Source: Paramecium sonneborni (lineage: Eukaryota; Ciliophora; Oligohymenophorea; Peniculida; Parameciidae). From it: a stretch of 64,000 nucleotides of DNA. The notes under the pieces were generated by a model. That model had not been told where the DNA came from and did no database searches. It was given only the letters and a program-made list of their open reading frames with translations. This document shows positions 12,047-24,970 of the stretch, piece by piece. Position 1 is the first letter of the stretch. Each line of letters starts with the position of its first letter. The stretch is from assembly GCA_905182985.1 (NCBI GenBank), contig CAJJDN010000183.1, positions 95,040-159,039 of the forward strand, read 5' to 3'. The position numbers and the translations under genes were made by a program.

Positions 12047-12374
12047 ATGCAATAGATAAAAAGGAATATTAAAATAAATTAATAATATACAGAGGCAGAA
12101 AGATATGATCAGAACTTGAAATCTATTAGTAGAAATACATGGTGGCATGAATCAAAATCTAAATTTGATAAAGTCAATGAATTAAAATTCATGAATAAAG
12201 TGTAACGTGCAATCTTTTAATATGTCTAGTTATTCTAAAGAAGTAGAAAATGCTTATTAAGAATTGAAAAAAAGAAGAAATTGTATGCTTAAAGATCTTT
12301 ATGAAAAAGAAGCACGTGAATGGGAATAAGAATTAAGAGCCAAAGGATTAGCTATTTACAAAAATAAATTATGA
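12047..12374 (+). CDS. CFAP141-like ciliary microtubule-associated protein, 99 aa
   Basis: The start MQQIKRNIKINQQYTEAERY leads to TWWHESKSKFDKVNELKFMNKV and, after a 28 nt intron, to a helical end LYEKEAREWEQELRAKGLAI. The C-terminal KEA..(W/Y)E.EL.AKGLAI pattern and the length of about 100 residues match the C1orf189/CFAP141 family, a small inner-junction component of the axoneme. Without the intron the gene appears to have a one-base frameshift in a T run; the 28 nt GT...AG intron beginning near 12,210 resolves it exactly to 100 codons. It closes the five-gene block, 29 bp behind the previous stop. Confidence 0.75.
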
Positions 12375-12888
12375 ATTATCAAAAAATATATAAATTCATA
12401 TATACAACACTTCAACTTCTATTCATTGTTATTTTTATCATATACTTCTAACCAATAACAAATATTGATAAAATCTACTCTTCCTTTTTTTAATATAGTT
12501 AAATTCACTCCAATTTTAAATATATATTAAATAATTAATTTATCAATCATTTAACTTTATTATACATCTAATTTTAAATAAAATACTCTAAATCTCTTAT
12601 TTTAATTATTCAATTCTTCATTTCCTAAATACAATGATTTACATCTATTTTTAAGAACTCATCTTTAATATCATTAACACATTCATAGATATAAATATTA
12701 TTTCAAAATTGTATTTGTAATTAAAATTCGAAAGAAATGTTATTTCGATTCTTGGAATCAGAATAATATAATAATATAATAATTTAATTATTCTCTTTTT
12801 TAAATTGAGATTTTAATGGATATTATATCACATAATTAAATCATAAATAGCTAAAAATTAATTTTTATTTAAATCTTCAAGAGTATAA
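12375..12888. other. Intergenic AT-rich DNA
   Basis: Pyrimidine-rich AT sequence between the five-gene block and the first HTH gene; no coding or RNA signal seen. Confidence 0.4.
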
Positions 12889-13243
12889 ATGAAGAAAAAT
12901 ATAAAAAAATTTAGAACCTATTAGAAGATTTCTGATGAATAGAAAAAAAAACTATTAAGGTTAGTTTGCTTTTCAGGATTTAAAATAAAAAATGTAATTT
13001 TTTTAAAGTAATAAGTTTTTTTAGGCAGCAAAGCAATTGAATATTAAATATGCAGCAGCCAAAACATATATAATTTTCTACAGGAACAATGTTATGAGGT
13101 CTAAACTTTCGATCAATTCTGAATAATAATGTTAGGTAGCCCCACTATCATTAAAAAAGTGTAGATTGACTATTGTATCGAAAATAGGAGGAGATGTAGT
13201 TTAACAACTTTAATTTGAATACCCCACAATCATTTAAGAATGA
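12889..13243 (+). CDS. Small helix-turn-helix-like family protein, copy 1, 107 aa
   Basis: The protein begins MKKNIKKFRTYQKISDEQKK, then LLRLVCFSGFKIKN. A 31 nt intron (12994-13024) follows, and then AAKQLNIKYAAAKTYIIFYR. The paired helices around the glycine-containing turn and the A-A-x-x-L-N-I-x-Y-x-x-A-K recognition-helix pattern look like a homeodomain-like or Psq-type HTH, so DNA binding is the best inference. The C-terminal half holds a second conserved patch, CQVAPLSLKKCRLTIVSKIGG. Four relatives in this window share both patches and the intron position. Removing the intron gives 108 codons. It sits alone in gene-poor DNA. Confidence 0.8.
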
Positions 13244-14735
13244 TTTCATTTCTATGTTATATTATCAACGATTTCTGTTTAAACATTTGAAAGTTACCTT
13301 TCATATTTCAAAAAATGAGTGAAATTTGCTTAAGTGTATTTATTCTTCAATTCTTTATTTCTTTAGACTTGTATATATTTCAGACATATTTCATTCACAC
13401 AAATAAAAATTCCAACTATTATAAATTGATTCAGAAAGTTCCTCTGCTTTGACTAGAAGTCATTTTTTATTATTCTTAATTGTTTAAATCAAAAAATTGC
13501 GTAAAAGCATTTAAATATTTGTATTATAAGAGAAACTATCAATTCCACGTAAGCACTTGAAAATGACTCAATCTCTAAACATTAACAATTTTTAATATTT
13601 ATTCATTCTCCTTAAAAACTTAAGAAGAATGCTTATATATATATTAATCAGAAATAAACAATTGGCATGGGGTTTTATGAAGAGTATGTGGGAAAATCAA
13701 AAAATTATTATACATTTTCATTAATTTATATGAATTTTAATTAAACATGATTAAATGTGTTACAATAAAAAGTTAATAAATTAGAAAAAATTATTAAACA
13801 TTTTCATTAATTTATATGAATTTTAATTAAACATGTTTAAATGTGTTACAATAAAAAGCTAATAAATTAGAAAAACTTATTAAACTATTGAAATTTCCTA
13901 TTCATAATTTATATCTATAAAAATTAATTTTCACTATGATTTAATTGCTTAAATTGTTTTTTTACCATATGAGATTAATTTCTTAAATAATTTCTATTAT
14001 TTTTATTTAAAATTTATTATTGATAATTAAATAATTACTTTATTTTAATTTCTAGAACTTAATGAAATTAAAATAAGCCAATATCACTATTTCTAATTCC
14101 TAAAACGTAGCTAAATCTTATTTTATTAATTTATCATACTTTTATTTCGGTTTATCCAAAAAAAATTATTGATATTATTTCCAGCTTCAATATTAAACAA
14201 AACTTTTTGGTTTAAGATAAAAAGAAGAAAATCTAATATTATTGTAATTAATTAAATGAAATCATAAAGAATCTTCCATGATTATGAATTTTCTTAGATT
14301 AATACTATTATTTAATTCCATTGATCAAACATGTAATTAAACAATTTTGTTAGAAGTATGATAATATTGTTAATAAGTTAATTCAATTTTAATTATTGAT
14401 TTTTTATTATTCAGAAGGTAGAATACAAAAGACAATAGTTTACATATAATTATTTAGATTATTTATAAATTAATTTTTATATATAGGAAATTACTGAAAA
14501 TAATGAAAAACTTTTATCGTTACTAATTATTTTTTGTGCTTTTTAATCGTGAAAATTTATTAAATACAGCTTTCTGGTAATAAAAATTATCTTTAAAAAT
14601 AAAGAATGGCAGTGTTAAGAAGGAAACATTAATATTATATAAAATCAATGTTCTTTGGAAGAATGAATTCTTCTAATAGGTATAAATTGCAATAATAAAA
14701 TATCGATAATATCTTAAATGAAATTTAATAAATTA
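13244..14735. other. Gene-poor interval between two HTH genes
   Basis: About 1.5 kb without a supported gene. It contains the 86 bp tandem duplication listed separately. Confidence 0.4.
13706..13876. repeat. Tandem duplication, two copies, 86 bp period
   Basis: Two nearly identical direct copies lie head to tail; each contains cattttcattaatttatatg followed by an attaaacatg..taaatgtg core. They differ at a few positions (for example catgatt versus catgttt). The repeat is non-coding in every frame I read. Confidence 0.8.
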
Positions 14736-15117
14736 ATGAAATAATATTTAATTGCCTGCAGACCATATTAAAAAGTACCTTCATTTTAAAGAAAGTCTTT
14801 AATATAATTGGTATTTATTAAGGGTTTTAAAATAAAACATGTAAAATATTCAATCCTAAATCTTAAAGGCAGCCAAAAGTCTGAATATCAAATACCCAGC
14901 AGCAAAATCAATCATTGTTTACCATAGAAAAAATGTCATCAAATAGAAATAAAACATCACATATTAAAATTCATGTCAATTTGCTCCAATAGTTAAGAAG
15001 AAAAGTTCAATTACTATAATATCAACAATAGGAGGTAGCCAAATCACATCTAAAATACTTTTTCAATATGAAATTCGAAATGATTCATAATATATTTTAA
15101 CATCTATACCTTAATGA
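14736..15117 (+). CDS. Small helix-turn-helix-like family protein, copy 2, 117 aa
   Basis: Reads MKQYLIACRPYQKVPSFQRK, then SLIQLVFIKGFKIKH, a 28 nt intron at 14841-14868, then AAKSLNIKYPAAKSIIVYHR. The second family patch is CQFAPIVKKKSSITIISTIGG. Intron removal leaves 118 codons ending at TGA 15115-15117. It is the closest relative of copy 1, 1.5 kb upstream on the same strand, suggesting tandem duplication followed by strong divergence. The start was chosen by alignment with copy 1; an upstream ATG at 14,606 is in another frame. Confidence 0.78.
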
Positions 15118-15955
15118 AAATTTTAACAATGTTTCCATTTTTTATTAAGTATTTTTCCTACTATGATTAAGTCTGTTGAAGTAATTTATCTTATTTTCAT
15201 TTATTTAATCAACATCAATGTAAAAACTATAAAGTACTAACTTTTCATTAAGCTTTTTTGAATATAAAGCTTTTAAAGCAATCAATGCTATGGTTAAAGA
15301 GTAAATTCAAAATAATTTCAATCATAAATATGAAATTTTCACTTTGAAGTGAGATTTACTTTTTTTGCAGATTTTATATTAAAGTATTGTGAATCTGTCA
15401 ATCAAATCGAAATATGAACTTTACAAATGTCACTAATTTATTAAAATATTTTTAAGCAATAGTAAGTCCTTAAATCAATTAATAGAAAAAGAAAGGAAAG
15501 AAATATACAGTTTTAAGACCTTCTAGAAAACTTCTAAAAAATAAATTGTGTTTAATAATTAGATAAAAAAGTAAATTTCTATAGAAGCATTGATTGATAT
15601 GATATAATGACATTTTTCATATTGGGATAATATATTTCATAATTTAGACAAAGTTAAATTAGATAAGAATATATTATTTTATTATTCTTTTTATATTAAA
15701 AAATTTGAAATAAATACATTAATAAATTTTATGTTCAAAAATTACTATTAAACTATTTTATGTTAATTTAATGTTTATATATATAATTATATATATTATT
15801 AACCAATTTTCGAGATCTCTATTAAAAAGGTTATTAAAGAATTGAAAAGAAATTGTTGTTCATAAATAAATAATGATATTGATAGTAATATGATAATAAT
15901 TCTAACTATAAATAAATATTTAAAGATCAGAAAAATAACATATATTATGTATGTG
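15118..15955. other. Intergenic AT-rich DNA
   Basis: Lies between convergent genes. No supported coding sequence. Confidence 0.4.
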
Positions 15956-18900
15956 TCATTTTTTAGAGTTTTTAATTGTATTTTAAAAAGGGTTTAATTT
16001 GAAAGGTTGTTGTTTTTTATTCTTATTTGAAGTAGCTGCTGTCATTTCTGTAACATTTCTTTTATGTTTTTATTATTGGATTTCTTTAATTTCTGGCATT
16101 TCTTTTTTTTCAATTTACAGATCTTAAGATTGTTATTTTTAATGATGAGATTTCTTTCTCTATTGTTTTCTAGATAATACAATTTCTTCATAACTTCTTA
16201 AGTCAAAAACTAATTTATGATTTTTTTTATCATCAACTTATTCAGGCTGTATAGTATCAACAATTTATTGGTTTGATTTAACATCTTAATTATCATTAAT
16301 TTTTAGAATTTCATTTTCTTTTTTTTCTAAATTTTTAATTTCTACTTTGGATGAGACACCAAATAAGCATTCTTACTTTTTATCATAATATTTTTTAAAT
16401 ATTGGTTATGATTGATTTGTCAATTTTTTAAAAACTTATGTTACAATTTCTTATAATTGTTATTAATTTTCAATTGAATCAAATAACTTTTTTCTTACAT
16501 TATAAAAATATTGTACTAATTCCATGATTTAATGAATTTAAAACAAAATATTAATTTTGTTACGATTCTTTAATCTTTCGAATTTGCCAAAATTAATATT
16601 AATATCATTTGGAACTGATACTTACCAATTCAACAATTAATGAATATCTTAAATAAAATCATCAATTTTAGATGATGTTTAATTAAATTTTTAATGATCC
16701 CCTATTTTTGCAAATAAACATATTAAAATAATATAAGCCTTCAATTAATAATTTTATTTGATTGGAAATTGTAAATATCTATCATGTATTTCAATTAACC
16801 TCTAAAGATCTTAAATTTATGACTTTATTGAAGTAGATTCAAAAGTAATTAAAACCAATTTATCTTTAAGATATGCATAAAGTTCATCTTTCTTTAATTT
16901 TGATGTAGATTTTAATAGTTCATTGATATGATGAATTACTTTTTCATTTTCCCCTATTCTAATTAAACCTTGTATTTATAAAATGTATCTACAATATTTT
17001 TTAAATAATATAGTAGCATGATATTTAATTGGTTAACAAAAAAATGAATTTTAAAATGCAGATCCTAAAAGTTCATTAAGAGATTAAAATTGATTCAAAT
17101 CCAATTATCCTCTTAATTATTGTTTACTTTTAATTCTAAGAAATGCTCGTTTAATTTATTGAATAATAGTAATCTTTTTGGCTTAATAATGTGCTTAAAT
17201 AATAAAATTATTAAGTTTTGCATTTGATAATGTTCTATTTGATCTTTCAATATATCTTAAAGCACTTAAATAAGATCCACAAAATTAAAAAATACATCCA
17301 ATAATAAATTACAATTTAGCAATACATTTTCTTTTAAATTATTTACCTTATTTATATTATTTATTCATTTCTGTAGCATATTTCATAGCAATTTTGATAA
17401 CTGCACCTACATCATCTTATAATACATAGATATTAAGTTAATATAAAACTAGGGCTATAACTTCATCTGCAAAAATACCAAATGATCTCATCATTAATTT
17501 TTATGCTCTTCTTAAACTTTTTAAAGCATTTTCTTAATCATGAGAATCAAAATAACTCATGCCAAGTAGAAATTCTACTTTTGCTAAATTACTAGTAGCA
17601 AGATTATCAAATTTAATTTGCTTTAATTATGTTTAATTCTCCTATTAATCACCTTCTCTTTTTATTCTCTATAAATTAAATTATTCTTCTGGTTAAATTT
17701 ATTGTATAATAGATTCTGGAAAAAACTAATTATAAATAGTTAAACTCATTTCTAAATTGAGCATTGCAGAAATTGGTTATGAACTTAATCTTGCAATCTC
17801 ACCACTAATCATTAATGAATATCCATAAATTAATGAAGGAGTATGAAAATTCTTTAATTAAAAACCAATTATTTTCTATATTTTTGTGATTGCTTCAAAA
17901 TAATGATTAGTATTCAAATATGATTGAGCATACATTGTTTATATCATTACATACTTCTTTTATTCAATTAATCCTTTTGCAATATTCTTTCCTCTTAATC
18001 TATTTGTTTATTTCTACTTTAATTCAATTTACTTTGTAAAACATCTTTATAATTAGTTTAAAATAACCAAAGGCTTCCTTTATGATAATGATAAAATTTA
18101 AAACAACATTGAAATGTGAAAGTTATCATAACTATCTTCATTAATACTGTTCATTATTGGAATAGCCTCTTCAACAAGTTAAGATATTTCTTAATATTTA
18201 ACTTCCCATGATTCTTCTTTCATTTCCTTTATCTTACTATAAGCATTTAAAACAATCATCTAAGCTTATTGTAATTTTGATAGACTCTATATATTTAATT
18301 GTTATTTCAAATCCTAATAATATAATTCATTATAATAAAAAAGTGATTGATATAGCATATCTTTATAAATTAATTCTGATTCCTTTAATTTATCTTTATT
18401 CTGTGCAATATTAGGAAATTCCTTCTTGATATCAAAATCAAAATATTCCAAATAATTTGATTTATTGTTATCTTCATTAGAAATTTCAGATTAACTAAAA
18501 TTGAGTTCATTTAAATTAATTACTTCCACATTCTCATTTTTTTGAGGACTTTCATTATTTTATTCTTTTTCTACATTTTCTTCTCTCTAGTTTTCCACCT
18601 TATTTTCATACGTATTTATTTATTTTTATAAACTTTCAATTATTGATTAAAGATTTTGCATAATCGTTTCAGTTGAATCTACTTTAGTTGTAAAGATAAC
18701 CATTTTTATAAATTCAAATAAATACTTATCTGAATTATGACTAAAACGTTCTTCAGCTATATGAAGATAATTATCTTCTAATTCATTTACATTATTTTCT
18801 TTTTATCCATCTATTGCCTTTAAGAACTTTTTCCTCTTAGTTTAAATAGATCTTAAATTATTCTCTCCTATTCTTTTGAAATATATTATCAAATCACATA

Positions 18901-20137
18901 ATGCAAATAAATCTCTTTTCAATGCCTTTTTAAAAGCCACTTACTTTTTTTCTTCTACTGTTTTTAGAAGCATTTCTTAATTAGAATGAAAAGGAAGCAT
19001 ACTTTTTAATCTTCCAAAAGATTCCAATTTAAAACATTTACTTCGTTAATTATAAAAAATAGTTGATAGTGTAAAATTAAGTCTGAATATATATTTAGAA
19101 TAACAATTATATAATATCTGAATTAGATTTAATGATAATGTCTTATGCAAATGAGGTGATAATTCCTTATTTTCTTTAATAAGAATTGCTTACAAATCTT
19201 TTAATGAATAATCCAATCTATCATAGAATAATGCAATCCTATAAATATTTGGGGCATCTAATGAAGGTGGTCTATCAAATAAAAATGTAGCATTTTAAAT
19301 AAAAACTAAGTTTTAATTAAGTTCTGGGAATTGTTACTATAAAAGTATATGAAATAATAGACATTGGAATCTCTCTTATTCTTCAACATCAACAATAGTA
19401 ATTACTTCAAGCATTTCTTATTATCTTGAATCAAAGAATTCTAATTTATTCTTTACTGGAGAAGTTTATTCTTTTTCTGCAAAAATAGTCTGTTTTCTAC
19501 GAACTTTCTTTTCTACTTATTTAATTCTAACTATTCTATCTACAGGCAAGAGTTTATCAAAAGCATTAAAATTATTAACACTCTCTTTGTCAGCATTAAA
19601 ATAATTATCATTAGAAAAGAATGTAGAGAACCTTGAGTATTAATTAGCTTCACTGAATTTTTCAGGTTAAATAGTGTAGTAATGAAAGTCGCTTTAAGTA
19701 ATTAATATTCCATTCATTTTAGCTTCTCCAATATAATCCTTATAATTTACTCTGATTATTAATGAATAATAGTGACTTACTTCATTTTTAACTAATTCAA
19801 CTATTATTGCCTTCACACTTAATACATGTTCATATTTTTTATAATAATTGATATCGTCTTTTGTTTATTTTGACTTACTTTTTTTAACAGGTTTTTATTC
19901 TATCTTTTCTTCCTCTTAGATTATCTCAATCATTCCATCATCTTATCTTTCTTAATTTGTATACATAGTAGTTTAAACAATATGAATTGATCGCTTTGTT
20001 GAATAGTCTTTATTTCCCTAATTATATTGTATTTCTTCTTCCTCTTCTCTAAGTTTCTATTATTCAATAATAGTTTTCTCTATCTATTATTGAATTCCAC
20101 TCTCTCTATTAGCCTTTTTAGTACAACACCCTCCCAT
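15956..20137 (-). CDS. Large protein with acylation-type N-terminus, 1393 aa
   Basis: One uninterrupted minus-strand frame of 1,394 codons with no intron. The first residues MGGCCTKKANRE offer Gly2 for N-myristoylation and Cys4/Cys5 for palmitoylation, predicting attachment to a membrane. The rest is soluble and mostly helical, with alternating Leu and charged residues. Segments such as YAQSYLNTNHYFEAITKIQK and YFDSHDQENALKSLRRAQKL resemble TPR-like helix pairs in the middle (about residues 700-950). A charged Glu/Asn/Lys linker occurs near residue 550, and the C-terminus is Lys/Gln-rich. No enzyme motif was seen. A membrane-anchored scaffold is a reasonable inference; the family is not recognised. 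Confidence 0.85.
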
Positions 20138-21079
20138 TTTTACGGTTTTTAAATTTATTTATATATTAAATTATTAAATTTAAGATGCCATTATAATAAA
20201 ACTTTTTAAAAAAACCTTCCATTTTGCAATTTAACTCAAATGAAACTCAACAATCTATAAGTCTATTTCCATTTTGATCAGTAATTCATATTCTTAAAAA
20301 CCAAATACATTATAAATATAAATAATTTCACTTTCAAATGGATTAATTTAGACTTTCTTTTTTCATTCAAATTAACGACTATTCTAAATAACTTTCATTT
20401 CTCACTGATTGTTATCATATTTTTATTTTCTATATGTACTTTCCTTTATATTATAAAAAATTATAAATTAGGAACTTCTTTCCGTTTTTAAATTATATTA
20501 AAATATTTATGATTTCTTAAGTCTTTAATAAAATAGAAAACTTTATTGATTTAATTTTTCAGATATAAACTAATTGTTCATGTTTTAAATTGTTACTTTT
20601 TAAATTGACTGATTTAAGGAAATGTAGAGATATAGAAATAATTTTAAGTAACTTAGTATTCAAATCACATCATATGTATTTTAATTATCTTAATCGAATA
20701 ATCAATATTAGTAGATTTGATATAAATTAAAAATAAATTGATACTTACTCCATCGCTAATAATGGAATAGATTATCGATTCTTTTTTTTTCTCTTCTATA
20801 ATATGACTTACTTTTATGGATCTTTTCCACTTTTATTATAAAATTAAGTTCAAAAAATATCCACAATAAAAAATGTTTCAAATTAACTGTTTTTGATATA
20901 ATCATTTCATATTCCTTTTTAGTTCTCATCCAAATCCAGATTCCTATATTATTTAACAATCAATCTCTTCTACTTTACTTTGACTCTTTATGAACTACTT
21001 ATATTTCTCACTAATCAGAACAGCTATACTATATAGTGTAAGTAAGAATATGTTATTATCATATCATAGGAGTTTGTTA
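20138..21079. other. Intergenic AT-rich DNA
   Basis: No gene supported on either strand; contains AT-rich low-complexity sequence upstream of the 1393-residue protein's start. Confidence 0.4.
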
Positions 21080-22060
21080 TGTCTTCAATTAAAGAATCTA
21101 TTATACTATTTTTATATCTGAATATACTCCATTAACCTCAAATAAAATTCTATACCTACTTTATTTAATTTTTAACCTTCATCACATCAGATCCATTTAT
21201 AACATTATTTTCACTCTTATTTAATAATTATAATACTCCTATAGTTAAATCTCTTACTTCCCTTAATCTTCCTAATTATGGATCTCTTGAACTGTAATTT
21301 AATCTAATTTTAAATTTAATTCTTCTTATCCTTTTTCACTCTAAGACAAATTATTCCCTTTTAAACAAACTTTATGAATACTCTAAGCTTTAATTTTAAT
21401 AAAATAATTATAAAGTGCAATGATTTTAAAAAAATGTTTATTACTTTTCTTATCAGACTCAAAATCAAGTAATTAATTTAAATATTATATATTCATTTAT
21501 ACTTTTTCTATTTATTAAACTTCAATTTGTATTAAAATTTCATAATTGAATATTCATCTTTTTACTCCAAAAAAATTTATTAAAAAATTGCTATTTTAGA
21601 AATGTTGTTTCTTAGAAAAGGTTTCTATTCTTTTTTTGCAGATTTTTAATAAATCATACGATGCTTTTCTTCATTTTCTTAAAAATATTTGTTTAAATAT
21701 TATATAATAAATAAATTGAAGTAAATTAAAAATTATGTTTTATCATATAAATTGGTTGAAAATTATTTCAATTATATAAACATTATAATCTTCATATGGT
21801 TTACTTGTCAAGATCAAATTATTTAATCAATAAATAAACTCTCTTTTTAAATAATTAGCGTTATATGTTTTTGATTTCATCCTCTCACTATCTTCATGAT
21901 TTTACTGTATTCTCTCCTACTTTGATATTTATGTTAAAATACTTTTCTAAATTTGAAATGCAGATTTTAATTCTTCGTTTTCACTACTTACTCAAGACTC
22001 TTAATAAATTTTATATCTTAAATCAGTCTATTAAGTAGGAAAGGGTTTATTAAAATGAAT
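21080..22060 (-). pseudogene. Decayed gene of unknown family
   Basis: Several protein-like patches follow one another on the minus strand in changing frames. They include SSENEELKSAFQIQKSILTQ and MKSKTYNANYLKREFIY followed by TGA, RMIYQKSAKKEQKPFLRNN, LLDFESDKKSNKHFFKIIAL and EKGQEELNLKLDQITVQEIH. In-frame TGA codons and frame shifts separate them, and I could not remove these with introns of the size used elsewhere here. The composition (Glu, Lys and Ser-rich helices) differs from the surrounding non-coding DNA, so I read it as a relic. Family unknown. Confidence 0.45.
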
Positions 22061-22169
22061 TTTGATTTATTGAATAAATGAAAAGAGATAATAAGAAAAA
22101 AAATAGTAATAATATTAATCATTATATTAATTAAGTCAGCGTTGGGTTTAAGATTCTAATGTTAAACAT

Positions 22170-23060
22170 TTTAGATTTTTTAAATACTCAATAATCAATT
22201 GGATACTTGAGATAATGAATGATAGGAATACTTTAATGAAGTAACATTGAAAATTTAAATGTGAACATTATTAGATGAACCTAAGATTATGAAAGTGTAA
22301 TAAAAATAAGAAGGAAGAACTTATAAATTTGTAAAAATAATCAAAATAGTTATGATTTGATTGAATAATAATAATGACAATAATAATGATCTAATTTAGA
22401 ATCAAGAGTAAAGAGATAAGTTAGATTAATCAACATATGGCTCATATTGAACAGCACAAGCTATGAGTGATAGATTATGTTAATAAAACAACAATAGACA
22501 AGAATATCAACAGAAGATTTATTAACATATTGTATGAGATTAAATGATGGATTACCATTGTGGAACATAGAAGTATTTAATAAATACAGGATTATTAATA
22601 AGATCATTTTTATATTGATAATAATTAATGATGTAGATTATATACATTTCGTTCATGTTTCTTATTATGTGTTAATAATGGTTTAAATGGTGATTCATAT
22701 CCAAAAATCTGTATGTATTGAATCATGTATAAGTTAATGAGGAAGAAATAATGATTCAGATAAATAAAAGATCTGTTGATTAATATTGAATATCATCTAA
22801 GTTGAATAAATTTAAAATGAAATTATGGCTAAGTATTATATATTACAGGCTTCATTTACAGCATATGAAGATTGCTTTACATTTTAATCTATGTGTAAAT
22901 TAAAATATATTACTGGAGGACATGCTGTTAAAATAATTAGATGAGACTTTTAAAATAATTTAATATATTGGTTGATTGTGTTAACTTAGGGAATGAAGGA
23001 TGGGGAAGAGAAAAAGGATTAGATAAAATATTAAGTGAATCTAATTAGGTGGTATTTAAG
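22170..23060 (+). pseudogene. Decayed cathepsin B-like cysteine protease
   Basis: Papain-family landmarks are present in order but broken. They are YGS followed by TGA where the catalytic-Cys motif is expected and then AQAMSDRLC, a DLLTYC patch as in the DLLTCC stretch of cathepsin B, FRSCFLLCVNNGLNGDSYPKIC matching the occluding-loop area, TAYEDCFTFQS, and GGHAVKII around the catalytic His followed by TGA where the family has a Trp. Then comes NEGWGREKGLDKI, equivalent to the NSW-NxxWGxxG end. Multiple frame changes and TGA codons rule out an active enzyme. The relic ends just before the WD40 gene on the same strand. Confidence 0.7.
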
Positions 23061-23104
23061 TCGGAAGATTAATCTGATTAATATATTATTAAAATTATCT
23101 TATA

Positions 23105-24970
23105 ATGGATGAACTCTAATGTCAATTACATTTCTCACCTATTATGTTTATTGAAACTTCACCAAAAAAATCAAGTTCAAGACTTAAATGTAAAAATTGT
23201 GAAGAAGTTGAAAAAGGTGTTCCTCTAATTGCTATTAACAGATTTGATTCACATTGTTAAGAGTAAAAAATAAAAATACAAAAAGAATAAGAGAGTGTGA
23301 TTGCTGATTTTTAATAATTTTCTGATCCTTTAAAAAAACTCTTAGATAATTATTAATTAGAAATAAATTCTACTATCAAAAGAATTCGATTGGAACTTCA
23401 TATTATATTTGATTCTATTCATCAATTTTACAATCCTATTATTAATTATGATCCATAATAAAAAAGTATGAGCAATTTGCAATAAACATCTGATTTGATA
23501 TACGACTCAACTTGTAAGTTTAATTTAAAGCCTAAATATTTTGAAGTTATTAAAGTCATGAAAACTCTCTTTGGTTTGTAGCATCATTATTCTTAAATCA
23601 TGAAAAAATGCTTTGAATAACTTTAAAACGATTTAGCAAAATACGAACTTTCATCAGAATTTAAAGTCTCTCCTTCAAAAATATGTAATGCTATAGCTTT
23701 CAGTCCAGATAAAGATGGTTAAATAGTCTCTTTAGGGTTAGGAAATATACTTTAAACTTATTAATATATAAAGTAATAAGATAACTAGAATTTCAATCTA
23801 TTATAAACCTTTAAAGATCATGAAAATTATATTTCTTGTATTCTTTTTAGTGAAGATAAAAAATATTTAATCTCAGGAGGAACTTATGATAAAAGAATGA
23901 ATATTTATACTGAATCCAAAAATAAAAATCATTTCTACTAATTAATAGCATAAGTAATTCATTAAGATGCAATTAATAGTATTATTTTTACTACTAATAA
24001 TGAAGACATTATTTCAACTTCAGGTCATGATATTTATCGTATATCAAATGAAGATATTGAAGAAATTTTAAATTAAAATAAAGGACAAGAAATTAAGAAA
24101 ATTAACCTTAATTAAGATTTAAACAAATATTAATTAAATCCTTCTCATGATAATACAGCTTATTAATTAAGTTATATGTTTACAACGAATTTAAAATAGT
24201 TCTTATCATGTAGTTTTGATAAATAAGTTTTTGTATGGCAAAAATAAAAAGATTTTTGGAATATGAATAATAGAATAAAAATGTTAAATCATATTTATAG
24301 ATGTTGTTTCATTAATGAAAATGATATTGTTATTTAAGAAAATTCTTCAAGAGAATTATCTTTTTATGAAAATGTTTCTAGAAAAAATGATTTCAAAAAA
24401 AGCAAAATTAAACAAGTTAAATTTGAAGATCTAAATACTGATTTAACATGTAGCTTTCCTATTGTATTTATTCAAAAATTAAAATTACTTGTAGTAAAAC
24501 ATAATAAAAAAATAGTATTTCTAAAAGAAAGAACAGATGGAAAATTTTATAAAGAAAATGAAATAGAAGGAGAAATGGGAGCAATATCTCCAGATGGTGA
24601 TATATTTTTAAAATGGAATAAAAAGTAATCCAATTTAGAATTATTTAAACTTAATTCTGGAATTAAATTTAAAAAAGAAGAATTTGAAAAAAGATATTTG
24701 CCACCTTAAGATATAATTATTCAAGATTTTGATGATTAATAATTATATAATTAAAAAGGTCCACAATAAATAAATTTGATTGATCCAAATTCAGAGCACC
24801 TCAATGAAAATTCCTAAGTGCTATTAAAAAGAGAAATTGAAATTCAAAAAGAGGATGAATCTACTAAATAAAATCTAAGGGAAGAAAAAAAAAGTGAAGA
24901 AAATAAAATAGAAGATCAAAATCTATCAGAAGTTGATGAAACATGTAATTTAGTCAAATTTATAGATTGA
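23105..24970 (+). CDS. WD40-repeat protein, 621 aa
   Basis: Single-exon frame from MDELQCQLHFSPIMFIETSP to TGA at 24968-24970. A start at 23144 is possible. The N-terminal 60 residues hold CKNC and a later Cys. WD repeats follow from about residue 180: NAIAFSPDKDG, SCILFSEDKKYLISGGTYDK, INSIIFTTNNEDIISTSGHD, FLSCSFDKQVFVWQK and GAISPDGDIFLKW. The last 100 residues are a Lys/Glu/Gln-rich tail. Such beta-propellers act as protein-binding platforms; the specific complex is not evident. Coding density and codon use are uniform, so this gene is intact next to a decayed neighbour. Confidence 0.88.

Noticed and set aside
12047..12374. Apparent one-base frameshift in a T run of the CFAP141-like gene
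   Set aside because: A 28 nt GT...AG intron removes the disruption and gives exactly 100 codons.
21080..22060. IES-like germline insertion explaining the broken gene
   Set aside because: TA-bounded ends are too common in AT-rich DNA to identify by eye, and the breaks look like point lesions rather than one inserted block.
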